NCBI GenBank assembly: GCA_934553285.1
Contig: CAKTFD010000001.1
Location: forward strand, 34,251 to 98,250
Origin: an uncultured Faecalibacterium sp.
GTDB lineage: Bacteria > Bacillota > Clostridia > Oscillospirales > Ruminococcaceae
Direction: 5' to 3'
DNA: 64,000 bases
In this document: positions 18,300 through 25,990 of the stretch, piece after piece
Position numbering within the stretch: the first letter of the stretch is position 1
How the letters are laid out: the number at the start of each line of letters is the position of its first letter
Notes under the pieces: generated by a model
Told to the model about the DNA's origin: nothing
The model's input: the letters and a program-made list of their open reading frames with translations, nothing else
Databases searched by the model: none
Program-made: the position numbers and the translations under genes

Positions 18300-19196
18300 T
18301 TAACGGACGACGCGGATCTCTTTTTCCAGGTCATAGCCGGTCTTTTCCTTCACGATGGCACGCACCTGCTCGCACAATGCCAGCACATCTGCACAGCTTG
18401 CGCCCCCAAGGTTTACCACAAAGCCGCAGTGCTTATCGCTGATGGCTGCGCCGCCATGCCGATAGCCCCGCAGGCCGCACTGGTCGATCAGGGCAGCGGC
18501 AAAGGCTCCTGCCGGGCGCTTGAAGGTACTGCCCGCGCTGGGCTTATCCAGCGGCTGCTTATCCAGCCGCTTTGCCATCAGCTCCTCCATCCTTGCGCGG
18601 ATGGCATCCGGTTCGCCCGGGGTCAGTGTAAACTGTGCTGAGAGGATGCAGCCGCCGTTCTCCTCAAAAATGCTGTGGCGGTAGCGCAGATCCAGCGCCG
18701 ATGCGGCGGCTTGCTGCACTTCGCCCGCAGCAGTCAGGTACTGCACGGTGGTCAGCACATCCTTCATCTCGCCGCCGTAGGCGCCTGCGTTCATGTAGAC
18801 CGCGCCGCCCACTGTGCCGGGGATGCCGTAGGCAAATTCCAGCCCGGTCAGGCCGTGCGCCAGCGCTGTTTTACACAGCGCCGAGAGCCGTACTCCTGCC
18901 CCGGCGGTCAGCACCGTACCGCACACTTCCACGGTATCCTGCATGGCCGAAATATCCAGCACGGCTCCATCATAGCCTTCGTCGGCAAACAGGATATTGC
19001 TGCCGTTGCCCAGCAGATAGTATCGGGTATTCTGCGCTTTGCACAGCGCGATGGCGCGGCAAAGCTGCGCCCGGTCTGCCGGCTGCACAAACAACCGGGC
19101 CGGGCCGCCGATCTTAAACGTGCAGTGGGCTGCCAGCGGCTCGTTTTCCTTAAAAGCGATGCCTGCCTCGGCCAGCTGCTGCTTGAGTTGTTCCAT
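18300..19196 (-). CDS. murB: UDP-N-acetylenolpyruvoylglucosamine reductase
   Basis: 298 residues. MurB reduces UDP-GlcNAc-enolpyruvate to UDP-MurNAc with NADPH and FAD in cytoplasmic peptidoglycan synthesis. CTFKIGGPARLFVQP and YYLLGNGSNILFADEGYDG form the FAD-binding domain, YGIPGTVGGAVYMNAGAYGG is the main signature, and PSAGSTFKRPAG holds the catalytic Ser. VNLGGASCADVLAL near the C-terminus is also standard. AAGGAG is 10 bases before ATG. Placement between hprK and rapZ is typical of Clostridia. Confidence 0.96.
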   Translation of the reverse strand: MEQLKQQLAEAGIAFKENEPLAAHCTFKIGGPARLFVQPADRAQLCRAIALCKAQNTRYYLLGNGSNILFADEGYDGAVLDISAMQDTVEVCGTVLTAGAGVRLSALCKTALAHGLTGLEFAYGIPGTVGGAVYMNAGAYGGEMKDVLTTVQYLTAAGEVQQAAASALDLRYRHSIFEENGGCILSAQFTLTPGEPDAIRARMEELMAKRLDKQPLDKPSAGSTFKRPAGAFAAALIDQCGLRGYRHGGAAISDKHCGFVVNLGGASCADVLALCEQVRAIVKEKTGYDLEKEIRVVR

Positions 19197-19224
19197 AGGG
19201 TCGATCTCCTTTTTATAGAGAGGT

Positions 19225-20160
19225 TCAGTCCATCTTGTCGTCCAGCCCCAGCCGGATCAGCAGCTCCTTGGCTGCATTGTAGCCCATCTTCTTCTGGCGG
19301 TTATTGATGGCTGCAGTTTCCAGCACAACGGCCAGGTTGCGCCCGGGAGAGACCGGGATGCTGGTGCTGGGGATGCTGACGCCAAGGATATCATAATACT
19401 CGCTTTCCAGCCCTGTGCGCTGGTAGTTTTTGGTGGGGTCCCAGGCTTCCAGCTGCACCACCAGATCCAGGCTCTCGCTCAGCTTGACCGCACCCACGCC
19501 GTACACGCGGGCTACGTTGACGATACCGATGCCTCGCAGCTCGATAAAATGGCGGATATTCTCCGGCGCAGTACCCATGATCTGCCGGTTGGACACCTTG
19601 CGCAGCTCCACAGCATCATCTGCCACCAGACGATGGCCGCGCTTGACCAGCTCGATAGCCAGCTCGCTTTTACCGATACCGCTGTCGCCCAGGATCAGGA
19701 TGCCCTCGCCGTACACTTCCACCAGCACACCGTGCCGGGTGATGCGGGGAGCCAGCTCCAGGTTGAGCACACTGATCAGGCTGCCCATCAGGGTGCAGGT
19801 GGTCTCGTTGGAGCGCAGCAGCGCTACAGCGTGCTTCTGCGCCAGTTCCTGCATCTCCGGGAAGGGGGACAGCTCCTCGCTGCGGCAGACGATGACCGCC
19901 GGGGGCTGCTGCCGGAACAGCTGTTCCAGCGCCTCGTAACGTTTTTCTGGCGATAGGCAGGACAAAAAGTTCATCTCTGCCAGGCCCATGATCTGCAGGC
20001 GGAGTTTATCAAAGTAATCGTAGTAACCGGCCAGAAACAGACCCGGGCGGTTGACCTCGGCGATCTCTACGCTGATCTGGTCCAGATCCTGCGGGGTGTA
20101 CACCACTTCCATGCTGACGCGCTCAGTCAGCGTTTTAAGCGAAACATTGAACGTACCCAT
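19225..20160 (-). CDS. hprK: HPr kinase/phosphorylase
   Basis: 311 residues. HprK phosphorylates HPr on Ser46 (and reverses it), the switch of carbon catabolite control in Firmicutes. After the N-terminal domain, VEVYGEGILILGDSGIGKSE carries the Walker A loop (about 155-166), VADDAVELRKV holds the second metal motif, and RGIGIVNVARVYG followed by ISVPSTSIPVSPGRNL-like sequence is the family signature. The frame is open to 20283, but ATG at 20160 follows AGGAGGAACAAGG. It heads the minus-strand operon with a strong promoter at 20215-20243. Confidence 0.95.
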   Translation of the reverse strand: MGTFNVSLKTLTERVSMEVVYTPQDLDQISVEIAEVNRPGLFLAGYYDYFDKLRLQIMGLAEMNFLSCLSPEKRYEALEQLFRQQPPAVIVCRSEELSPFPEMQELAQKHAVALLRSNETTCTLMGSLISVLNLELAPRITRHGVLVEVYGEGILILGDSGIGKSELAIELVKRGHRLVADDAVELRKVSNRQIMGTAPENIRHFIELRGIGIVNVARVYGVGAVKLSESLDLVVQLEAWDPTKNYQRTGLESEYYDILGVSIPSTSIPVSPGRNLAVVLETAAINNRQKKMGYNAAKELLIRLGLDDKMD

Positions 20161-20214
20161 CCTTGTTCCTCCTGTATCCTTTTGCCGCATTTTGCTGCGG
20201 GCGCTCATACACCT

Positions 20215-20243
20215 ATTATAATAAACTTTAGCCGCAAATACAA
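20215..20243 (-). promoter_or_regulatory. Sigma-A promoter of the hprK operon
   Basis: TTGTAT (20238-20243), 17 bases and TATAAT (20215-20220) on the minus strand, about 55 bases before hprK. It is divergent from the Pho promoter at 20328-20382. Confidence 0.75.
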
Positions 20244-20327
20244 CGCCCGGGAGGGTCTTTTTGCACACCCGGCGGGAAACCAACGCTGCATCGCAGCCCG
20301 TGCACAGGATTTTTACATTTTTCTTAC

Positions 20328-20382
20328 TTTACAAGGGTTTTACATTCCGCCGATTTCAGATTTTACATTGCATCTTTATACT
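20328..20382 (+). promoter_or_regulatory. Pho-box-like repeats and promoter of the phosphate operon
   Basis: TTTACA occurs at 20328 and 20339 (11-base step) and again at 20362, two 11-base turns further on; another lies at 20312. Direct TTTACA-type repeats at 11-base phasing just over a weak -35 (TTTCAG, 20354-20359) and before TATACT (20377-20382) match how PhoB/PhoP-type regulators bind. The genes controlled are a Na/Pi cotransporter and phoB/phoR themselves, which fits autoregulation under phosphate starvation. Confidence 0.55.
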
Positions 20383-20428
20383 AAAATACAGAAGAAACCC
20401 ATGTCAAGATAAAGTGAGGAAAACACTT

Positions 20429-22210
20429 ATGACTATTTTTAATGTATTTTCGCTGCTGGGAGGCCTGGCTTTGTTTTTGTTCGGTATGGACATCATGGGC
20501 AAGGCACTGGAAAAGCAGGCCGGCGGCCAGCTGCAGAAGATCCTGAGCAAACTGACCGATAACCCCCTCAAGGGCTTTTTTCTGGGCCTGTGCGTGACCG
20601 CTGTGATCCAAAGCTCCAGTGCTACCACTGTTATGGTGGTGGGCTTTGTCAACAGCGGCATCATGGAGCTGCATCAGGCCATTGGCGTGATCATGGGCAG
20701 CAACGTGGGCACCACCGTTACCAGCTGGATCCTGAGCCTTTCCGGCCTGCAGGGCGACAGCCTGTTCATCCAGCTGCTCAAGCCCACTTCTTTCAGTCCG
20801 GTGCTTGCATTTATCGGCATTTTGCTGTATATGTGTAAGAGTGAGAAGAAAAAAGGCATCGGCACCATCCTGATCGGTTTTGCCGTGCTGATGACCGGTA
20901 TGACTACCATGTCCAATGCGGTGCTGCCGCTGCAGGACGAGGTCTGGTTCACCAGCCTGTTCACCCGCTTCTCCAACCCCCTGCTGGGTGTGCTGGTGGG
21001 TGCAGTGGTCACCGGCATCATCCAAAGCTCCAGCGCCAGTGTGGGCATCCTGCAGGCGCTCAGCGCTACCGGTGTCATCACCTACGGCAGTGCTATCCCC
21101 ATCATCATGGGCCAGAACATCGGCACCTGTGTGACCGCACTGCTGTCCTCGGTGGGTGCAAACAAGAATGCCCGCCGTGCGGCCATGGTACATCTGTACT
21201 TCAACATCATCGGCGTGACCCTTTTCCTGTTCGGCTTCTATGGGCTGAACGCCGTTTGCCACTTTGCCTTTGTGGATACCACCATTGAGGCCTGGGGCAT
21301 TGCGGTGGTGCACTCGATATTCAATATCCTTGCCACTGTCATTCTGCTGCCCTTTGCTACCGGGCTGGAAAAGCTGGCCATCCTGACCATCCCGGATTCC
21401 CCGGAAAAAGAGGAGTTCGCCCTGCTGGACGATCGTCTGCTCAATACCCCGGCCATGGCCGTGGAGCGCGCCCGTGCCGCAACGGCTGAAATGGCCGAGC
21501 TTGCCCGGGTGGGCGTGGTGCAGGCCATGAGCCTGACCCACGAATGGAACGATGAACTTGCCCAGAAGGTGCAGGACGAGGAAAAGAAGGTAGACCGGTA
21601 CGAGGATGCCCTGGGCACCTATCTTGTCAAGCTGTCCAGCCGGGAGCTGAACCATGCCGACAGCCAGAGCGTGAACACCCTGCTACACACCATCAGCGAT
21701 TTTGAGCGCATCAGCGACCATTCGGTCAACCTGCTGGAATCCGCAGAGGAGATGCACCAGAAAGACGTTCACTTTTCCAAAGATGCGCAGGAAGAGCTGC
21801 AGATCCTGGAAGATGCCGTGCAGGATACGCTGAACCGCACCACCGATGCCTTCCGCAAGGGAGACCTGCATCTTGCTGCCAAGGTGGAGCCGCTGGAAGC
21901 TGTTGTCAACGAGCTGGTGCGCGCCATCAAAGCCCGGCATATCGCCCGCCTGCAGGCAGGCAGCTGCTCCATCGAGTACGGCTTTGTGCTGGACGACCTG
22001 CTGACCAATTATGAGCGCGTATGCGATCACTGCAGCAACGTGGCTGTTGCGCAGATCGAAGTAGCGCAGGACAGCTTTGATACCCACGCCTACCTGAACG
22101 ACCTGCGCCACGGCAATGATACCAAGGAAAGCGAAGAATTCCACCGCCGTCTGGAGCGCTACCGCGAGCGGTATCTGTTCCCGGACGGACGACCCGCTGA
22201 GGAGGATTGA
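20429..22210 (+). CDS. Na/Pi cotransporter with C-terminal PhoU domain
   Basis: 593 residues. Two inverted membrane repeats each carry the QSSSA signature (VIQSSSATTVMVVGFVNSG and IIQSSSASVGILQALSATG), diagnostic for NptA/type II Na+-phosphate cotransporters. The cytoplasmic C-terminus, after about residue 370, is helical with a PhoU-like pattern (SDFERISDHSVNLLESAEEM and NYERVCDHCSNVAVAQ), probably for control of uptake. The frame is open from 20261, but ATG at 20429 follows GTGAGGAAAACACTT. It is 3 bases before phoB and behind a Pho-box-like promoter, so it should supply phosphate under limitation. Confidence 0.92.
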   Translation: MTIFNVFSLLGGLALFLFGMDIMGKALEKQAGGQLQKILSKLTDNPLKGFFLGLCVTAVIQSSSATTVMVVGFVNSGIMELHQAIGVIMGSNVGTTVTSWILSLSGLQGDSLFIQLLKPTSFSPVLAFIGILLYMCKSEKKKGIGTILIGFAVLMTGMTTMSNAVLPLQDEVWFTSLFTRFSNPLLGVLVGAVVTGIIQSSSASVGILQALSATGVITYGSAIPIIMGQNIGTCVTALLSSVGANKNARRAAMVHLYFNIIGVTLFLFGFYGLNAVCHFAFVDTTIEAWGIAVVHSIFNILATVILLPFATGLEKLAILTIPDSPEKEEFALLDDRLLNTPAMAVERARAATAEMAELARVGVVQAMSLTHEWNDELAQKVQDEEKKVDRYEDALGTYLVKLSSRELNHADSQSVNTLLHTISDFERISDHSVNLLESAEEMHQKDVHFSKDAQEELQILEDAVQDTLNRTTDAFRKGDLHLAAKVEPLEAVVNELVRAIKARHIARLQAGSCSIEYGFVLDDLLTNYERVCDHCSNVAVAQIEVAQDSFDTHAYLNDLRHGNDTKESEEFHRRLERYRERYLFPDGRPAEED

Positions 22211-22213
22211 GTT

Positions 22214-22900
22214 ATGATCTATATCGTAGAGGACGATGCTTCTATCCGTGAGCTGGAACAGTATGCATTGCAGTCCAACGGTTACGAAGTACAGGGGTTT
22301 GAAAGTGCCGAGCCGTTCTGGCAGGCCATGCGCACCACCGAGCCGGAGCTGGTGATCCTGGATGTGATGCTGCCCGGCGAGGATGGATTTTCCATCCTGA
22401 AAAAGCTGCGCAACACCCCTTCCCTGCGCAGACTGCCCATCATCATGGTCACGGCAAAATCCAGTGAGCTGGATACGGTGCGCGGGCTGGACTGCGGCGC
22501 AGACGACTACATTGCAAAACCCTTTGGCATCATGGAGTTTCTCAGCCGGGTGCGGGTGGCGCTGCGGCGTGCGACCCCGGAGGCAAAACCGGATGTGCTG
22601 CTGTTCCACGAGATCCAGCTGGACAACGCCCGCCACAGCGTTACGGTGAACAGCACCCCTGTGGAGCTGACCTACAAGGAATACTGCCTGCTGCGGCTGC
22701 TGCTGGAAAACACCGATCTTGTGGTGACCCGCGAGACCATTTTGCAGGTGGTGTGGGGCACCGATATCTCGGTGGAGAGCCGTACCGTGGATATGCACAT
22801 CCGCACCCTGCGCAAAAAGCTGGGCGACGCGGGGCGTTACATCTGCACCGTGCGCAAGGTGGGCTATAAGCTGACCGATGAGGAGGCCGAAGAAGAATGA
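22214..22900 (+). CDS. phoB: PhoB/PhoP-type response regulator
   Basis: 228 residues, OmpR/PhoB family. The receiver has VEDD (acid pocket), LVILDVMLPGEDGF with the phospho-acceptor Asp50, IIMVTAKSS with the conserved Lys region and KPFGIMEF. The C-terminal winged helix has VELTYKEYCLLRLLLEN, SRTVDMHIRTLRKKLGD and VRKVGYKL. It should bind the TTTACA repeats upstream of the transporter gene. It overlaps the kinase gene by 4 bases (ATGA). Naming as phoB rests on family plus the Na/Pi neighbour. Confidence 0.9.
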   Translation: MIYIVEDDASIRELEQYALQSNGYEVQGFESAEPFWQAMRTTEPELVILDVMLPGEDGFSILKKLRNTPSLRRLPIIMVTAKSSELDTVRGLDCGADDYIAKPFGIMEFLSRVRVALRRATPEAKPDVLLFHEIQLDNARHSVTVNSTPVELTYKEYCLLRLLLENTDLVVTRETILQVVWGTDISVESRTVDMHIRTLRKKLGDAGRYICTVRKVGYKLTDEEAEEE

Positions 22901-24246
22901 AGCTGCGCAGCATGGAAGAAAAGATCAGCTACCGGTTGTTCCTGATGGGCTTTCTGGGGCTTATATTCACCGCAGCGCTGTGCATTTTTGTATTCCATAA
23001 AGCCTTTACGGCCCAGGCCTGGGCAGGGCTGGAGCGGGAGACCGACCTTGTGCGTGCCGGGTACGAACAGAGCTGCGACCCGGCACAGCTGAGCGCTTTT
23101 GTGACCGACGACCTGCGTGTGACCCTGATCAGCCAGGATGGCAGTGTTCTGTTTGAATCTGCCACCGATCAGCCGATGGAGAACCATCTCACCCGCCCGG
23201 AGATCCGCAAGGCCATTGCGGACGGCGAGGGACGGGACATCCGCGATTCCCAGACGATGGGATACGAGACTTATTACTACGCTGTCCAGCTGTCCGGCGG
23301 GGATGTGCTGCGCGTAGCGCAGGACGCTGAAACGGTGTGGTCCATCTACGATTCCACCATCCCGGCCATCGTGCTGAGCTGCGTAGCCCTGATGCTGGCT
23401 GCTGCGGTTCTGGCCGCCCTGCTGACAAAAGCACTGGTGCAGCCGGTGCTGAATATGACCGAGGATCTGGACCACATCCAGGAGAATGTGCCCTACCGGG
23501 AGCTGATTCCCTTTGCGGAGAGCATCCACTCGGATCGTATCCTGCGGGAGAACAATGAAAAGATGCGGCAGGAGTTTACTGCCAATGTCAGCCACGAGTT
23601 AAAGACCCCGCTGACCAGCATCTCCGGCTATGCGGAGCTTATCGAGACCGGCATCGCCAAACCCGAGGATGTGCCGGATTTTGGCCGCAAGATCCACAGC
23701 GAGGCTACCCGTATGATCCAGCTGGTGAACGATATCCTGCAGCTTTCCAAGCTGGATACCGTAAGCGAGACCGGCGATGCCCCCGTTATGGAAACAGTGG
23801 ATCTTTTGGAGGTTGCCAAAGAGTGCGTGGAGCGCCAGAAGCTGAACGCCCGCCGCGCCTATATTTCCCTGAACTATCTTGGCGAGAGCGCCCCGGTACT
23901 GGGAAGCCGCGCTCTGCTGGATGAACTGTGCCAGAACCTGTGCGACAACGCCATCCGCTACAACCGCCCGGGCGGCAAGGTACAGATCATTACCGCCTGC
24001 AGCCGGGATGGGCATTGCACCCTGACCGTGACCGACAACGGCATCGGCATCCCGCGGGAGGCGCAGGCCAGCGTGTTTGAGCGCTTTTATCGGGTAGATA
24101 AGAGCCGTAGCAAAGCGACCGGCGGCACCGGGCTGGGGCTTGCCATCGTCAAGCACATTGCTCGCATCCACAATGCCCGCATCAAACTGGAAAGCCAGGT
24201 GGATGTTGGCACCACCATTACCGTCACCTTCCCCACAGCTGCCTAA
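22897..24246 (+). CDS. phoR: PhoR-type sensor histidine kinase
   Basis: 449 residues with an N-terminal membrane anchor (about 14-34), an extracytoplasmic sensor region, a second helix near AIVLSCVALMLAAAVLAALL, then DHp and catalytic domains. The H-box FTANVSHELKTPLTSISG has the phosphorylated His233, followed by the N-box DNAIRYN, DNGIGIP, a ERFYRVDK F-box region and GGTGLGLAIVKHIA. It is the partner of the response regulator upstream. The stop overlaps the convergent gerAC-like gene by three bases, and the operon terminator lies inside that gene. Confidence 0.92.
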   Translation: MKLRSMEEKISYRLFLMGFLGLIFTAALCIFVFHKAFTAQAWAGLERETDLVRAGYEQSCDPAQLSAFVTDDLRVTLISQDGSVLFESATDQPMENHLTRPEIRKAIADGEGRDIRDSQTMGYETYYYAVQLSGGDVLRVAQDAETVWSIYDSTIPAIVLSCVALMLAAAVLAALLTKALVQPVLNMTEDLDHIQENVPYRELIPFAESIHSDRILRENNEKMRQEFTANVSHELKTPLTSISGYAELIETGIAKPEDVPDFGRKIHSEATRMIQLVNDILQLSKLDTVSETGDAPVMETVDLLEVAKECVERQKLNARRAYISLNYLGESAPVLGSRALLDELCQNLCDNAIRYNRPGGKVQIITACSRDGHCTLTVTDNGIGIPREAQASVFERFYRVDKSRSKATGGTGLGLAIVKHIARIHNARIKLESQVDVGTTITVTFPTAA

Positions 24247-25202
24247 AACGGCATAAAATATACGTCTGTCCGCCACTGCGGGCAGACGTTTTTTGTTGGG
24301 TCAAAACCAACCCCGGTGCCATCCTGCAGGGCTGCACGCGCCTGCAGGTGCAGCACATCCACGCCCTGCTGCCAGCAAGCCTGCAAAAGTGCCGTGCACA
24401 GTGCTGCAAGCTGTTGCTGCTGCACCTGTGCAGGCAGCGGGCTGTGCGGTGCGCGTTGGCAGTCCAGCCGCAAAAGCACCGGCCCATTTTGCCGCAGGGT
24501 GACCGAAATGCTGCAGCGCCGGATGCCGATGCGCTCCCCTTCCAGCCAGAACTGCCGGGTGCCGCCCTGCCCGGTGAGCAGCCGGTAGGCTTCGGCCTGT
24601 TCTCCGGACAGCGGCATATCACCTGCCGCTGTGTGCAGGATGCCGCCCGCCTGCAGGGATGCCGCTGCTGCCTCCCAGCGAACAATGGGCAGCAGGCACG
24701 GTTCCCGGTGCTGATACAGCCGTGGAGCGGTGGGAGCGGCTGCTTTCAGCTGTGCCATCAAAACGTCCGGCAGCGCGTCTTGCGCCGTCAGCAGAGCGGG
24801 GTCCCCCACTGCGCAGATCAGCCTTGCCGCTGTGCGTCCACAGCCGCGCCGGAGCACCAGCTGCTCGTACGCTGTAAGCAAAGGCTCCTCTGCCCGGGGC
24901 AGCAATAGGTGATCACACAGGCGGTAACTGGCCGTTTGGGGCAGCGCCTGCTCCGCTGCCGCCAGTGCCCGCTCCAGCGTCAGCCCCTCCGCCTGCACAA
25001 ACTGCAGCGCAGCAGAGGCTTCGGCAGCATCTGCTGCGGCTTGGGGTGCCTGATACAAAAGCCCCACCTGCCAGCGCTGCCCCGCCTGCGCCAGATACAC
25101 GGCCCGCACCATGCTTTTATCGGTGCTCTCGCAGCGCAGAAACAGCAGGCACCATCCTGCCAGCAGGCAAAGCAGCAAAGGGGTGCAGCGTTTCGGCTTC
25201 AT
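24243..25202 (-). CDS. Ger(x)C-like spore germination receptor subunit C
   Basis: 319 residues, shorter than the usual 370-400. The N-terminus has a basic MKPKR, a hydrophobic run ending FLRCEST: a single Cys where the lipobox Cys should be, but with Arg at -1, which is poor for lipoprotein modification. The rest is low-similarity alpha/beta sequence, with GRTAARLICAVGDPALL and ALLQACWQQGVDVL-type segments that resemble Ger(x)C C-terminal domains. Identification rests mainly on position as third gene after gerAA and gerAB with 4-base overlaps. In spores GerAC lies on the outer face of the inner membrane as part of the nutrient receptor. Confidence 0.65.
   Translation of the reverse strand: MKPKRCTPLLLCLLAGWCLLFLRCESTDKSMVRAVYLAQAGQRWQVGLLYQAPQAAADAAEASAALQFVQAEGLTLERALAAAEQALPQTASYRLCDHLLLPRAEEPLLTAYEQLVLRRGCGRTAARLICAVGDPALLTAQDALPDVLMAQLKAAAPTAPRLYQHREPCLLPIVRWEAAAASLQAGGILHTAAGDMPLSGEQAEAYRLLTGQGGTRQFWLEGERIGIRRCSISVTLRQNGPVLLRLDCQRAPHSPLPAQVQQQQLAALCTALLQACWQQGVDVLHLQARAALQDGTGVGFDPTKNVCPQWRTDVYFMPF
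24262..24295 (+). terminator. phoBR operon terminator, inside the convergent gerAC-like gene
   Basis: ACGTCTGTCCGC (24262-24273) pairs perfectly with GCGGGCAGACGT (24278-24289), followed by a T run. It starts 15 bases after the phoR stop and lies wholly in the last codons of the minus-strand gene. Confidence 0.85.
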
Positions 25203-25990
25203 GGCTGCACCCCGGTTTCTGTCCGCGGCTGCCAGAGCAGACGGATGGCGGCACACAGCATCGCCGCCCGGCAGACGGCGCACAGCAGCCAGAGTAACAG
25301 CAGCAGCGCGTCCATGCGGGAGAACGTGCCGCCGCTCCACGCCCGCAGCAGTTCCATCTGCGGGTAGGTGCCGCTGCCAAACAGCAGTGCATTGCCCAGC
25401 AAAACGGCTGCCTGCACCGCAAAACTCCATATCGGGAGCCACACGGTACAGCGCACTGCGCGGGCATTGCACAGGATAGCTCCAGCAAAATACTCTGCAT
25501 AGACCGGCACACGCCAGGCAAGGTGCACCGTTTGCACCGAGGGTAGCAGCCGGTACCAGTGCATCTGCCCCATAAGCCCCAGCAGGCAGATCACGCCGCC
25601 TGCGCCAGCAAACCACCACAGCACCCGGGCGGAGGCATTCCATCCGCCGGGGCGGATATGCCATCCGGCCCAGAGCAGCAACGGCAGAAACCCGATGAGC
25701 GCCATGGAGGAAAACTCTGCCGTACATAGCCGCTGTGCCTGCCCGATAGTCTGGAGTAATTCCAGAAAAAAGCCCGCCGTCAGCGCCAGACGTACCGCCC
25801 GGGAGGGTGCTTTGCCCTGCAGAGCTGTTGCTGCCATTGCCGAAAGGATGCACAGGCACACCGCGCTGACCGCACCCATGCCCATAGCCCGGCGTACCGG
25901 GATGCCCTGCGGGATACTTTCTGCCACCGCTGCCGTGACCACGCTGAGGGTCAGCGATGCCGGGGTAAATGCGCCTGCTTGCTGCTTCAT
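25199..25990 (-). CDS. GerAB-like spore germination permease
   Basis: 263 residues of very hydrophobic sequence, about 7-8 membrane segments. GerAB proteins of the APC superfamily usually have about 365 residues and ten helices, so this one is shortened. Segments such as AGFFLELLQTIGQAQRLCTA and LLWAGWHIRPGGW fit the family loosely. It overlaps gerAA (start/stop at 25987-25990) and the C subunit (25199-25202) by four bases each, so the three are translated together. GerAB is where the germinant is sensed in known receptors; the germinant here is unknown. Confidence 0.65.
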   Translation of the reverse strand: MKQQAGAFTPASLTLSVVTAAVAESIPQGIPVRRAMGMGAVSAVCLCILSAMAATALQGKAPSRAVRLALTAGFFLELLQTIGQAQRLCTAEFSSMALIGFLPLLLWAGWHIRPGGWNASARVLWWFAGAGGVICLLGLMGQMHWYRLLPSVQTVHLAWRVPVYAEYFAGAILCNARAVRCTVWLPIWSFAVQAAVLLGNALLFGSGTYPQMELLRAWSGGTFSRMDALLLLLWLLCAVCRAAMLCAAIRLLWQPRTETGVQP

